NCBI RefSeq assembly: GCF_001921865.1 | Contig: NZ_MSCT01000014.1 | Span: forward strand, 168,544 to 232,543 | Direction: 5' to 3' | Source: Pseudomonas chlororaphis | Lineage (GTDB): Bacteria > Pseudomonadota > Gammaproteobacteria > Pseudomonadales > Pseudomonadaceae | Length of the DNA: 64,000 bases | Part shown: positions 29,725 through 38,470 of the stretch, in pieces | Position numbering within the stretch: the first letter of the stretch is position 1 | Layout: every line of letters starts with the position of its first letter | Made by a program: the position numbers and the translations under genes | Notes under the pieces: generated by a model | Database searches by the model: none | The model's input: the letters and a program-made list of their open reading frames with translations, nothing else | What the model was told of the DNA's origin: nothing

Positions 29725-31689
29725 TCAGAAGGCAAAGCACGAGCAGCCGAAGGCACCCCAGAACCCCTGGAAGTCACTGACCGGCACATTCGACAGGCGC
29801 GCCCGCTCGTGGCTGTGGGCGTGTACCGCGCACGGGCCACTGCACTGGTGCACCTGGGCCATCAGCGGCGAGGTCGGGCGCCAGTGCCCCGGCACCTTGG
29901 CCACCGGCGACCAGTCCGGCAGCACCGGTATACCGGCCGGTCCGAGTTTCTCGAAGTCGCCGGCGGCATACACCACCTTGCCGTCGACCACGGTCAGCAC
30001 CGATTCGATCCACTTGATGGCCTCTTCCTCGACACTGAAAAAGTCCGCGGACAGCGCCGCCAGGTCCGCCAGCTGGCCGACCTTGATCTGGCCTTTCTTG
30101 CCCTGCTCCGAGGAGAACCAGGCGCTGCCGTGGGTGAACAGCTCCAGCGCGGTCAGCCGTGGCAGGCCTTCAGCGTGCAGCGCCATGCCGCCCACGGTCT
30201 TGCCACTGACCATCCAGTACAAGGAGGTCCAGGGGTTGTAGCTGGAGACCCGGGTGGCGTCGGTGCCGGCGCCCACCGGCACGCCCTCGGCGAGCATGCG
30301 CTGGATCGGCGGGGTCTGTTCGGCAGCCTTGGCGCCGTAGCGGTCGACGAAGTATTCACCCTGGAACGCCATGCGGTCCTGGATCGCGATGCCGCCGCCC
30401 AGCGCCCGCACCCGCTCGATGTTTTTCGGTGTGATGGTTTCGGCGTGGTCGAAAAACCATGGCAGGCCATTGAACGGAATATCGCGGTTGACCTTCTCGA
30501 ATACATCGAGCATGCGCGAGATCGATTCGTCGTAGGTGGCGTGCAGGCGGAACGGCCAGCGCTGCTCCACCAGGTGGCGCACCACCGGCTCCAGTTCCTG
30601 CTCCATGGTTTGCGGCAAGTCCGGACGCGGCTCGAGGAAGTCCTCGAAGTCGGCGGCGGAGAACACCAGCATTTCCCCGGCGCCGTTGTGCCGCAGGAAG
30701 TCGTCACCCTGGCGCAGCTTGACGCTGCCGGTCCAGTTCTTGAAGTCGGTGAGTTCTTCCTTGGGCTTCTGGGTGAACAGGTTGTAGGCGATGCGCACCG
30801 TCAACTGCTGCTCCCTGGCCAGTTGCTCGATCACCGCGTAGTCGTCCGGGTAGTTCTGGAAACCGCCGCCGGCGTCGATGGCGCTGGTCAGGCCCAGACG
30901 ATTGAGCTCGCGCATGAACTGGCGGGTCGAGTTGACCTGGTATTCCAGCGGCAGCTTCGGCCCCTTGGCCAGGGTCGAGTAAAGGATCATCGCGTTGGGC
31001 CGGGCCACCAGCATGCCAGTGGGCTCGCCGTTGCTGTCGCGCACGATCTCGCCGCCCGGCGGGTTCGGCGTGTTGCGGGTGTAGCCGGCAACGCGCAACG
31101 CCGCACGGTTGAGCAAGGCGCGGTCGTACAGGTGCAAGACGAACACCGGCGTGTCCGGCGCGGCCCGGTTGAGCTCTTCCAGGGTCGGCATGCGCTTTTC
31201 GGCGAACTGGAATTCGTTCCAGCCACCGACCACGCGCACCCATTGCGGGGTCGGCGTGCGGTCGGCCTGGTCCTTGAGCATGCGTAGCGCGTCAGCCAGC
31301 GAAGGCACGCCTTCCCAGCGCAGTTCCAGGTTGTAGTTCAGGCCACCGCGGATCAGGTGCAGGTGCGAGTCGTTGAGACCGGGAATCACCGTGCGGCCCT
31401 TGAGGTCGATGACCTGGGTAGCGCTGCCGCGCAAGGCCATGGCCTCGGCGTCTGTGCCTACCGCGACGAAGCGCCCCTGGCTGATGGCGACCGCGCTGGC
31501 GCGGGGTTTCTCACGGTCGACGGTGTGGAATTGACCATTGAATAGAATCAGATCGGCGTTCATCGGATGTCCTTCTGAATGGGAAGAGGCATGGGACAGG
31601 TGCGGCCAGAAAGCCGCCGCGCTGAGCAAGGACCCGGCTGCCAGCAGACGGCGGCGCAGCGGATCGATCGGTTTGTCGTTATTGGCCAT
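29725..31689 (-). CDS. Tat-exported amidohydrolase (YtcJ-like, amidohydrolase family 3)
   Basis: 654 residues. A twin-arginine signal (DPLRRRLLAAGSLLSAAAFW) predicts folded export. Metal ligands of the amidohydrolase barrel are visible: HxH in NDSHLHLIRGG, His in RLHATYDES, His in FFDHAETI, Asp in GAGTDATR. The N-terminal beta sandwich (ADLILFNGQFHTVD) and the closing DLAALSADFFSVEEE strand are typical of YtcJ. Past the usual end there is a C-terminal extension of about 60 residues containing HQCSGPCAVHAHSHE and GCSCF, Cys/His-rich and possibly metal-binding. The ATG overlaps the preceding gene by 11 bp. Relatives hydrolyse amides or N-substituted formamides; substrate unknown. Confidence 0.87.
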   Translation of the reverse strand: MANNDKPIDPLRRRLLAAGSLLSAAAFWPHLSHASSHSEGHPMNADLILFNGQFHTVDREKPRASAVAISQGRFVAVGTDAEAMALRGSATQVIDLKGRTVIPGLNDSHLHLIRGGLNYNLELRWEGVPSLADALRMLKDQADRTPTPQWVRVVGGWNEFQFAEKRMPTLEELNRAAPDTPVFVLHLYDRALLNRAALRVAGYTRNTPNPPGGEIVRDSNGEPTGMLVARPNAMILYSTLAKGPKLPLEYQVNSTRQFMRELNRLGLTSAIDAGGGFQNYPDDYAVIEQLAREQQLTVRIAYNLFTQKPKEELTDFKNWTGSVKLRQGDDFLRHNGAGEMLVFSAADFEDFLEPRPDLPQTMEQELEPVVRHLVEQRWPFRLHATYDESISRMLDVFEKVNRDIPFNGLPWFFDHAETITPKNIERVRALGGGIAIQDRMAFQGEYFVDRYGAKAAEQTPPIQRMLAEGVPVGAGTDATRVSSYNPWTSLYWMVSGKTVGGMALHAEGLPRLTALELFTHGSAWFSSEQGKKGQIKVGQLADLAALSADFFSVEEEAIKWIESVLTVVDGKVVYAAGDFEKLGPAGIPVLPDWSPVAKVPGHWRPTSPLMAQVHQCSGPCAVHAHSHERARLSNVPVSDFQGFWGAFGCSCFAF

Positions 31690-32305
31690 GACCGGGCTCC
31701 AGGCGTTGTGGGGTAACGGAAGCTTGCAGCCAGGGCGCGAACAGCCGGGTCGCCATGGGCATGAACAGGTACACCACCGAGACCACGATGGTCAGGGTGA
31801 TCAGGAAGGTGGCGACCACGTAGTTGCCAAGCCAGGCATGGAGCTCCAGCACAGGCCCCCAGATCAGCGGCACCAGCAAGGTGTGCGGCAAGATCACCAG
31901 CAGGGTCAACACCGCCTGCTTCCAACGCGGCGGTGCCGAGTCGTCGGTCTGCGCAGAAAACCAGAACTCATGGAGCGGCAGGACTTCGGTCTGGTCGCCG
32001 TCCGCCAGCATGGGCGCGGCTTCGTCGACCAGCGCCTGCCGCTGCGGCGATTCGAGCCAGCGCTGCATGGCCTCGGTGGAGCAGAAACGCAGCACGCAAG
32101 TGAAGAGGTCCAGACCGCCACTCTTGCCGCGAATCACGTCCACGCCCAGATGCCCTTCGTGCTGTCCGGCGACCGCCACGACATTGCGCAACCAAGCCTC
32201 ATAGGACACCTCGAAACCGGCCTTGACCCGGTGCTTGACGATCAAGGTCACGACCTCGTCGGAACCCGCCTGCGTGGTGGCTTCAAGGCGCTTGGCATCA
32301 GGCAT
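31679..32305 (-). CDS. ABM-domain protein with C-terminal membrane segments
   Basis: 208 residues from ATG 32305, chosen because ATGCCTGA overlaps the DoxX stop by 8 bp and GGAG lies 9 nt upstream. Residues about 15-110 resemble an antibiotic-biosynthesis-monooxygenase ferredoxin-like fold (VVTLIVKHRVKAGFEVSYEA, FTCVLRFCSTEAMQRWLES). Residues about 130-195 contain two hydrophobic spans (AVLTLLVILPHTLLVPLIWG; YVVATFLITLTIVVSVVYLF). This fused soluble/membrane plan is found in conserved proteins of unknown function. Its stop lies inside the start of the amidohydrolase gene, so the genes are coupled. Together with DoxX it suggests a membrane redox step. Confidence 0.75.
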   Translation of the reverse strand: MPDAKRLEATTQAGSDEVVTLIVKHRVKAGFEVSYEAWLRNVVAVAGQHEGHLGVDVIRGKSGGLDLFTCVLRFCSTEAMQRWLESPQRQALVDEAAPMLADGDQTEVLPLHEFWFSAQTDDSAPPRWKQAVLTLLVILPHTLLVPLIWGPVLELHAWLGNYVVATFLITLTIVVSVVYLFMPMATRLFAPWLQASVTPQRLEPGHGQ

Positions 32306-32714
32306 AACGTAAAGCTCCGGCAAAACGATCATTAAGGGCCAGCCGTCCCGGGCCGGCGATCAGGATGCTGCTGAACAGGATCAACAGCAGCCAGGCGAAC
32401 TGTCCTTCGGCCAGGCTCCACTGCGGATGCACCACCAGCAATGCCACCAGCAGCACCGCCAGGATCGGCAGGCAGGCCAGGCGCACCGCCACCCCGACGA
32501 CGATCAGCAATGGGCACAGCACCTCGGCGAAAATCGCCAGCATCAGGGTCAGGCCAGCCCCCAGGTGGAACGGGTCCTCGATGCGTTGCAACTCCGTACT
32601 GTAGTCAAGCAGCTTCGGCAGGCCATGCACCCACAACAGAAACAGCCCGGCACTGACCCGCAGAAACAGCAGCCCGAAATCCCGAGCCCGTTCATCCCAT
32701 GGTGAAGCGTTCAT
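32298..32714 (-). CDS. DoxX-family membrane protein
   Basis: 138 residues, four predicted membrane helices (FGLLFLRVSAGLFLLWVHG; GLTLMLAIFAEVLCPLLIVV; LACLPILAVLLVALLVVH; FAWLLLILFSSILIAG) with DoxX features: the Arg in helix 1, the acidic residue in helix 2, and HPQWSLAEGQFAWLLL. First gene of the leftward four-gene run; its stop overlaps the next gene. I take ATG 32714 over GTG 32726; neither has a strong ribosome-binding site. DoxX proteins work with oxidoreductases or in redox homeostasis; no specific substrate follows from the sequence. Confidence 0.85.
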   Translation of the reverse strand: MNASPWDERARDFGLLFLRVSAGLFLLWVHGLPKLLDYSTELQRIEDPFHLGAGLTLMLAIFAEVLCPLLIVVGVAVRLACLPILAVLLVALLVVHPQWSLAEGQFAWLLLILFSSILIAGPGRLALNDRFAGALRYA

Positions 32715-32951
32715 TGGCGCCCCCACATCATTGAAAAGTCACCGACGTTGCTGCGCCGTGACCGAATAATGCGTGGCCGGGGCAAGGAAAAATTGAATGG
32801 ATGTGCTCTCTTTGCCAGAGGGTCCGGCTGGACGGTCGCCCAGCCCCAGGGGCCGGCGCTTTTGGTGAGGCGCGCAAGAGCACCGCATATCCCTCTCCCG
32901 CCCCCCGCAAACCCACGGCGGCATGCCTTGCCCGGCATGGCCTCCGAACGG

Positions 32952-32971
32952 AATTAACAACGTTTAACTCG
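32952..32971. repeat. 20-bp inverted repeat, left arm
   Basis: AATTAACAACGTTTAACTCG; its exact reverse complement is at 33805-33824. It lies in the divergent gap between DoxX (leftward) and AraC (rightward), about 120 bp before the AraC start. The rest of this 378-bp gap shows nothing I can identify. Confidence 0.75.
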
Positions 32972-33092
32972 CGCGCCCCCGCCCCGCCACCAAGAATGAA
33001 GCCCTCTGCGCAGACCTGTTTTCTCAAAGCGGGAAGCGGCCAGCCCACCCTTCGGTGGGCCGGCGCATTTCCCTCCGACACGGAATTTTGTC

Positions 33093-33539
33093 ATGGCCCA
33101 CGCTCAGCACGACGCCATCAGGGCGTCAGTCCCACAAACGCAAAAAACCACCAACGGCGGCCTCTCTCCCTGGCGCGAAAGCCTGGTCAAGCAAATGATC
33201 CTCGACGGCCTGAGCGACACCCTTGAGGTCACCGAACTTGCCAGGGCCTGCGCCCTCTCCCGCAGCCATTTCTCCCGGGCCTTCAAATGCAGCACCGGCC
33301 TGTCGCCCCAGGAATGGATCCGTCGCCAGCGCATCGCCCGGGCCAAGCACCTGATCCGCAACACCGACCTGACCCTGACGCAGATCAGCCTGGAATGCGG
33401 GTTCTGCGATCAGGCGCACTTCTGCCATATCTTCACCCACAGCGAAGGCATCAATCCGTTTACCTGGCGCGGCCAGGTGATGCGCGCCCACCCAGGCCCT
33501 CGCCACGCGAGCACGCAGGTACCGGGAAACGCCGGCTAG
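33093..33539 (+). CDS. Compact AraC-family regulator
   Basis: 148 residues, almost only the DNA-binding domain. Two helix-turn-helix units are visible: VTELARACALSRSHFSRAFK and LTLTQISLECGFCDQAHFCH, followed by the signature HIFTHSEGINPFTWR. There is no ligand-binding domain before it (about 35 residues). It is divergent from the DoxX-amidohydrolase-hydrolase run, so regulation of that run is likely. Its stop overlaps the stop of the opposing flavodoxin remnant by a few bases. Confidence 0.88.
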   Translation: MAHAQHDAIRASVPQTQKTTNGGLSPWRESLVKQMILDGLSDTLEVTELARACALSRSHFSRAFKCSTGLSPQEWIRRQRIARAKHLIRNTDLTLTQISLECGFCDQAHFCHIFTHSEGINPFTWRGQVMRAHPGPRHASTQVPGNAG

Positions 33540-33707
33540 CCCATGCGCTCGGCCAGGCGCGCGTGCCCGGGGGACTGCTCGACATTCGACGGGGCCCCCA
33601 GGAAACTGCCGAGCCGGTTCAATGGCCCATCGAACGCCCCGGGCCACGGCTTCGGCCATGGCTCGGGTATGACCATAGCCACGGTGATAGACCATCACAT
33701 TGCTCAT
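33536..33707 (-). pseudogene. WrbA-like flavodoxin gene with internal deletion
   Basis: The leftward strand starts MSNVMVYHRGYGHTRAMAEA, the N-terminus of WrbA/NAD(P)H:quinone oxidoreductase flavodoxins (FMN phosphate loop). After about 30 residues another frame gives SFLGAPSNVEQSPGHARLAE, then RMG-stop, a C-terminus of the same sort of protein. The middle, about three quarters of a normal gene, is missing and the two ends are out of frame. A start with AGGA remains. Confidence 0.7.
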
Positions 33708-33804
33708 TTCCTGATCCCCCGCTTCGTAGCCTGGAGCAGCTGCCACCGTGCTTCGATTGACGCGCTTGAAGGGTTGGAGTCTTAGGCCAATGTCGAACGC
33801 GAGA

Positions 33805-33824
33805 CGAGTTAAACGTTGTTAATT
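33805..33824. repeat. 20-bp inverted repeat, right arm
   Basis: CGAGTTAAACGTTGTTAATT, the exact reverse complement of 32952-32971. It lies about 100 bp upstream of the flavodoxin remnant start, in the same relative orientation as the left arm to AraC. From here to 34078 nothing else is recognisable. Confidence 0.75.
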
Positions 33825-34078
33825 TTCAATGACGCAAGCACCGCCCCGCCGCCCCGCTCAGCGATGCCGCGCCCCATACCCGCGGCATCCGGCGAGGGCA
33901 AGGAGGTTGCAGCGGGTAGCGCCCAGGGCGCGAGCCTGTCCGGGCAGCGCGTTGCGTTGCTCGAAAAACCTGGGGAACATGCTCGAAAAGCCCGCGATAG
34001 AAAGCTGCGCCCTTCGTCCTCTCTCCCCGCGCAGGTGCGGCGGGGAAGACGCCAAAGACCAGCAGCAGGAGTAAGCCG

Positions 34079-36883
34079 TTGACCCTTCGCCCCGAACAGG
34101 CCGTGCGTTTCGGCCCCTACCGGATCTACCCCGGGCAACGCCTGATCCTGGAAGCCGAGCGCCCCTTGCGCCTGGGTCGGCGCTCCATGGATATTTTACT
34201 GGCCCTGCTGGAGCAGGCCGGGCAGGTGGTCAGCAAGCGGCAGTTGATCGCGCGGGTCTGGCCCAAGAGCGTCGTCGAAGACACCAATCTGCGCGTGCAC
34301 ATGGCGGCATTGCGCAAAGCCCTGGGCGACGGCCAGGCGGGCCAGCGCTACATCGTCACCGTGGCCCAGCGTGGCTACAGCTTTGTCGCGCCGTTCGCCC
34401 TGGAGCCTATCGGACAACAGCCCGAAAACGCTTCTGTCGGATCGAGCAGCCACAACCTGCCGGTGCGGCGCGCTCGCTTGATCGGCCGCCAGGCGCTGGT
34501 GGAGCGCCTCACGAAGCAACTGGCGCGCCAGCGGTTCATCACCCTGGTCGGCCCCGGCGGTATCGGCAAGACCAGCGTGGCCCTGCGGGTTGCCGAACAA
34601 CTGATTGGCAACTACCGGGACGGTATCCGGCTGCTGGACCTGACGCCGATCCATGACCCGCAGATGATCGGCAGCCAGCTGGCGACACTCCTCGACCTGG
34701 CACTGCACGAGGGCGAACCGCTGGGCAGCCTGGCAAGTTTCCTGCGCGAGCGGCAGATGCTGCTGGTGATCGACAACTGCGAGCACTTGCTCGACGCCAT
34801 CGCACCACTCTGCGAGAGCATCCTGCGCGCCGCGCCACAGGTGCATGTTCTGGCCACCAGCCGCGAGAGCCTGCGGGCCGAAGGCGAATTCGTGCAACGC
34901 CTGGGGTCGCTGGACTGCCCTGCGCCCATCGCGGTGCTGGATCGCACCCAGGCCCTGACCTTCTCGGCCCTGCAATTGTTCGTCGAACGGGCGATGGCCA
35001 GTCACGACAGCTTTGAACTGGGCGAAGACGAACTGCCCCTGGCGAGCGAAATCTGCCGGCGCCTGGACGGCATTCCCCTGGCCATCGAGCTGGCGGCCGC
35101 CCAAGTTGGTGCTTTGGGGCTCGGCGGATTGCTGGAGCAACTGCAAGGCAATTTTCGCCTGCTGCCCCACGGCGGCCAGATACCCCAGGGGCGTCATCAG
35201 ACCTTGCATGCCACCCTGGACTGGAGTTTCGAGCTGCTCGATGCCCACGAACAGGCTTGTCTGCGCCGGCTGGGCATTTTCAGGGGCAGCTTCACCCTGC
35301 AATCGGCAGCGGCGGTGATCGTCGACGGGAACATCAAGCCCAATGGGGTTTTCACCTCGATCACCCAACTGGTGGCCAAGTCCTTGCTGAGCGTGGAGGT
35401 CGGCGACGAGGAAGTGTTCTATCGCCTGCTGGACACCACCCGCCGCTATGTCCTGGCAAAACTCGAGCAGGCCGCTGAGCTGGCGGCGACGCGCAAGCGC
35501 CATGCCGAACGTTGCCTGGCCTTGATGCGCCAGGCCCGGGACGACTGGGAGCACACCTCCTCGCAGCTTTTGATCGAGCGCTACGCCCGCAGCCTGGAAG
35601 ACATCCGGGCGGCGCTCGACTGGGGCTTGAATACCCAGGGCCCGCGAATGCTGGCAATCCGTCTGGCTGCGGCCTGCGCGCCACTGTGGCAGGAGCTGTC
35701 GCTGCTCAAGGAGCACGACCTGTATGTGCGCAAGGCCCTGGCGGCCCTGCCGCATGCCACGGGCGAACCTTGCCCGCGCTTGACCCTGGCCCTCAAGCTC
35801 GCCCTGGGCAGCGCCTGCTATCACACCCAGGACAATAGCGCCGAAGCGATCGATGCCTTCACGACGGCCAGGGCCCTGGCCGAAAGCTGTGCCGATCTGC
35901 CCTCCCAGCTCAAGGCGGTGTCCGGGCACATGGTGGTCAACCTCAATGGCGGTCACTACCAGCAGGCCTTGGAGCAAAGCCGCCAGTTCGAGCACCTGGC
36001 GTCGCGCGACGCCGGCCGCGTCGAGCGTGCCCTCAGCGTCCAGCGCTTGCAGGCGCTGGCCCTGCACTTTGCCGGAGACCAGGCGCAAGCCCGGGACAAA
36101 GCCGAGCAGGTCATCCAGCTCATGGCCCAGAGCGGGTATCTCAGCCGCTTTACCCGTGGCCTGGGCGTGCAGTACGACCAGAGCGTGGCTGCCCTGACGA
36201 TCCTGGCGCGGATCCTCTGGCTGCAAGGCTATCCGGAAAAGGCCTGGCGCACCGCCCGCCACGCCCTGGACATAGCGTTGCAGATCAATCACGGCGCATC
36301 CATCTGCTACACCCTGGCATTGTCCGGCTGCCTGATCGCCCACTACAACGGCGACACCCCGACGGCCCGCGAACTCTTGCGCCTGCTGCTGGAGCAGGCG
36401 CAGAAGCATTCGGTGCTGCTGTTCTACACCTGGGGCCGGCACTATGCGCAAGTCATCGAAGGCGCTCCGGCGCTCGCCCCAACGCAACCGGCCAGCGGGT
36501 TGCTCGGGGAAATCATGGTCACGCTCGACAGCCGCTTTATTGACAAGGCCTTGCTGCAACGGGCCGAAACCGACGCGGCGAGCTGGAGCACGGCGGAACT
36601 GCTCCGCGCCAGGGCCGAGACCCTGCCCAGCGATACCGCTCCGGAGGTAGCCGAGGCGCTGCTGCACCAGGCCCTGGCGGTGGCGAAGGCTCAGGGCGCA
36701 TTGGCCTGGGAGCTGCGCAGCGCTGCGTCACTGGCGCGGCTTTGGCAGCGTCAGGGGCGCTACCGGCGCGCCCTCGGGCTACTCGAACCCATCTGCACGC
36801 GGTTCACCGAAGGCCTGGCCATGTCCGAGCTGATCCGCGTCCGTCAATTGCTCGACGAGCTGCGGCGGCAGGCTCCTGGCTGA
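34079..36883 (+). CDS. Winged-helix STAND ATPase regulator with TPR-like C-terminus
   Basis: 934 residues from TTG 34079 (AGGAG 7 nt upstream). Residues 10-105 are an OmpR/CadC-type winged helix (RLGRRSMDILLALLEQAGQV, TNLRVHMAALRKALGDG, YIVTVAQRGYSFVAP). Residues about 135-430 are a STAND/AP-type ATPase: Walker A LVGPGGIGKTSVALR, Walker B LLVIDNCEHLLDA, sensor LATSRESLRAEGE and RRLDGIPLAIELAAAQ. The remaining 450 residues are helical repeats of TPR type. This architecture belongs to large one-component regulators (MalT/BTAD style) that oligomerise on a signal. The target is unknown; neighbours are AraC-type regulators and a truncated paralogue pointing toward it. Confidence 0.87.
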   Translation: MTLRPEQAVRFGPYRIYPGQRLILEAERPLRLGRRSMDILLALLEQAGQVVSKRQLIARVWPKSVVEDTNLRVHMAALRKALGDGQAGQRYIVTVAQRGYSFVAPFALEPIGQQPENASVGSSSHNLPVRRARLIGRQALVERLTKQLARQRFITLVGPGGIGKTSVALRVAEQLIGNYRDGIRLLDLTPIHDPQMIGSQLATLLDLALHEGEPLGSLASFLRERQMLLVIDNCEHLLDAIAPLCESILRAAPQVHVLATSRESLRAEGEFVQRLGSLDCPAPIAVLDRTQALTFSALQLFVERAMASHDSFELGEDELPLASEICRRLDGIPLAIELAAAQVGALGLGGLLEQLQGNFRLLPHGGQIPQGRHQTLHATLDWSFELLDAHEQACLRRLGIFRGSFTLQSAAAVIVDGNIKPNGVFTSITQLVAKSLLSVEVGDEEVFYRLLDTTRRYVLAKLEQAAELAATRKRHAERCLALMRQARDDWEHTSSQLLIERYARSLEDIRAALDWGLNTQGPRMLAIRLAAACAPLWQELSLLKEHDLYVRKALAALPHATGEPCPRLTLALKLALGSACYHTQDNSAEAIDAFTTARALAESCADLPSQLKAVSGHMVVNLNGGHYQQALEQSRQFEHLASRDAGRVERALSVQRLQALALHFAGDQAQARDKAEQVIQLMAQSGYLSRFTRGLGVQYDQSVAALTILARILWLQGYPEKAWRTARHALDIALQINHGASICYTLALSGCLIAHYNGDTPTARELLRLLLEQAQKHSVLLFYTWGRHYAQVIEGAPALAPTQPASGLLGEIMVTLDSRFIDKALLQRAETDAASWSTAELLRARAETLPSDTAPEVAEALLHQALAVAKAQGALAWELRSAASLARLWQRQGRYRRALGLLEPICTRFTEGLAMSELIRVRQLLDELRRQAPG

Positions 36884-38305
36884 ATCCCAGGCCTCGCCGC
36901 TGCGGTGGGCATGACGCCTTTCGAACAACTGCCGCTGTCCGCTGTGCTCCAGCCTCTCCAGCGCATAGGCGCGGGGGATGTTGAGAAACCGGTAACCTGT
37001 CGCGCCATGGCCCTGCTCGACCGACAGCAGCGATTGTGCCGCAAGCCGCTCCAACGCCATCGCCACACACTCGGGCCGCAACAGCTCACAGCTGATGACG
37101 TCAGTGGCAACGTCCAGGGTGAAGGCCATTTCAAACACCGCCAGCCGTTGAAACACGGTTTGCTCCTGCGCACTCAACCGCAGGTAGCTCCAGTCCAGGG
37201 CGGACTTGAGCGTCTGATGTCGCGCCACGGCGGTGCGCCGGCCGCGGGTCAGCAGTTGAAAGCAATTGTCCAGTTGCGCTTGCAGCCCCACCAGCGCCAG
37301 TGCGTCGATCTGCGCCGCCGCCAGTTCGATGGCCAATGGCAGGCCATCGAGCCGATGGCAGATTTCGCGCACCACCTCCAAGTCTTGTTCACGCAAGGCA
37401 AACCCTTGCTGGCGGGCCTGGGCGCGGCTGACGAGCAGTTGCACCGCCGAATGGCCCATGACCTCGGCCACGCTGTGCAAGGCCGAAACCGGCGGCACCG
37501 ACAGGGCCGCCAGGCCATGCACGGTTTCCCCCGGAAGCCGCAGCGGCTCACGGCTGGTGGCCAGGATCGACAACCACGGCGCCGAGGCCAGCAACGGCTC
37601 CAGCACTGTCCGGCAGGGTTCGAGCAGGTGCTCGCAATTGTCCAGCACCAGCAAGGCGTGCCAGGCCACCAGCGCTTCCAGGCCGGCGTCCAGTTCAAGG
37701 GTGCGCGTCAAATGCCCGATCATCTGCGTCGGGTCGTCGATTGCCGACAGATCGATGAACCACACCCCATCGCCATAGTGCTGCAACAGTAACTCGGCCA
37801 CGCGCAGCGCCACCGTGGTCTTGCCAATTCCCGGCGGACCGACCAGGGTCATGAACCGACGCACCGGTAACTGCCGGACCAGACTGTCGACCACCGGGTC
37901 TCGACCGATGACCGGTGTCAACCTTGCCGGCAGGTTGTGCTGGGGCTTGTGCAGGCTCTCGAACGACACGCGCAGGACCGGGGCGACGAAGCAATAACCG
38001 CGCAACGGAATGTTGACGATGTAGCGCTGCCCGTCCTGGCCGTCGCCGAGGGCCCGGCGCAGAGCGGCGATGTGCACGCGCACGTTGATGTCCTCGACCA
38101 CGGAGTTCGGCCAGACACAGGCGATCAATTCGTCCTTGCCGACCACCTCGCCGGCGTGCTCGACCAGTACCCGCAAGATGTCCAGGGCTCGCCCACCCAT
38201 GCGCAAAGGGCGGTCACCGTCGAGGACCAGCCGTTGCCGCAGGTGGAACACATAGGGGCCGAACCGCAGCACCCCATTGCCGTTGAAATCTTTGACGCTG
38301 CTCAT
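36779..38305 (-). CDS. Winged-helix STAND ATPase regulator, truncated paralogue
   Basis: 508 residues from ATG 38305 (MSSVKDFNGNG); the upstream open frame is not protein-like. The N-terminal winged helix (RMGGRALDILRVLVEHAGEV, INVRVHIAALRRALGDG) and ATPase (Walker A LVGPPGIGKTTVALR, Walker B LLVLDNCEHLLEP, LDGLPLAIELAAAQ) parallel the 934-residue neighbour. The homology stops where the neighbour's helical-repeat domain begins: after ERLEHSGQRQLFERRHAHRS the frame runs antisense through the last 105 bp of the neighbouring gene. It therefore lacks the sensor-like C-terminal half. It may be a 3' deletion product or a functional short form, since ATPase-only relatives exist. Confidence 0.78.
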   Translation of the reverse strand: MSSVKDFNGNGVLRFGPYVFHLRQRLVLDGDRPLRMGGRALDILRVLVEHAGEVVGKDELIACVWPNSVVEDINVRVHIAALRRALGDGQDGQRYIVNIPLRGYCFVAPVLRVSFESLHKPQHNLPARLTPVIGRDPVVDSLVRQLPVRRFMTLVGPPGIGKTTVALRVAELLLQHYGDGVWFIDLSAIDDPTQMIGHLTRTLELDAGLEALVAWHALLVLDNCEHLLEPCRTVLEPLLASAPWLSILATSREPLRLPGETVHGLAALSVPPVSALHSVAEVMGHSAVQLLVSRAQARQQGFALREQDLEVVREICHRLDGLPLAIELAAAQIDALALVGLQAQLDNCFQLLTRGRRTAVARHQTLKSALDWSYLRLSAQEQTVFQRLAVFEMAFTLDVATDVISCELLRPECVAMALERLAAQSLLSVEQGHGATGYRFLNIPRAYALERLEHSGQRQLFERRHAHRSGEAWDSARSLPPQLVEQLTDADQLGHGQAFGEPRADGFE

Positions 38306-38470
38306 AATCATCCACGTACTGAAAACCCGGCCTCGCCCAAGGTGTTGCATGAGTCGGCCCTGGCTCCCCTCTCCACTTCCAGAAATTCCTGGGTATCTTG
38401 GGCAGGCCCGGATGACGGAACAACCGCCCTGGAGGGAGCGGCACGGCCATCGCAATGCGCCAGACGGACA

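Noticed and set aside
33126..33746. 206-codon leftward frame across AraC as an intact flavodoxin-type gene
   Set aside because: Only the first 30 residues look like a flavodoxin; the rest is antisense to AraC, and the true C-terminus is in another frame. Treated as a deletion scar.
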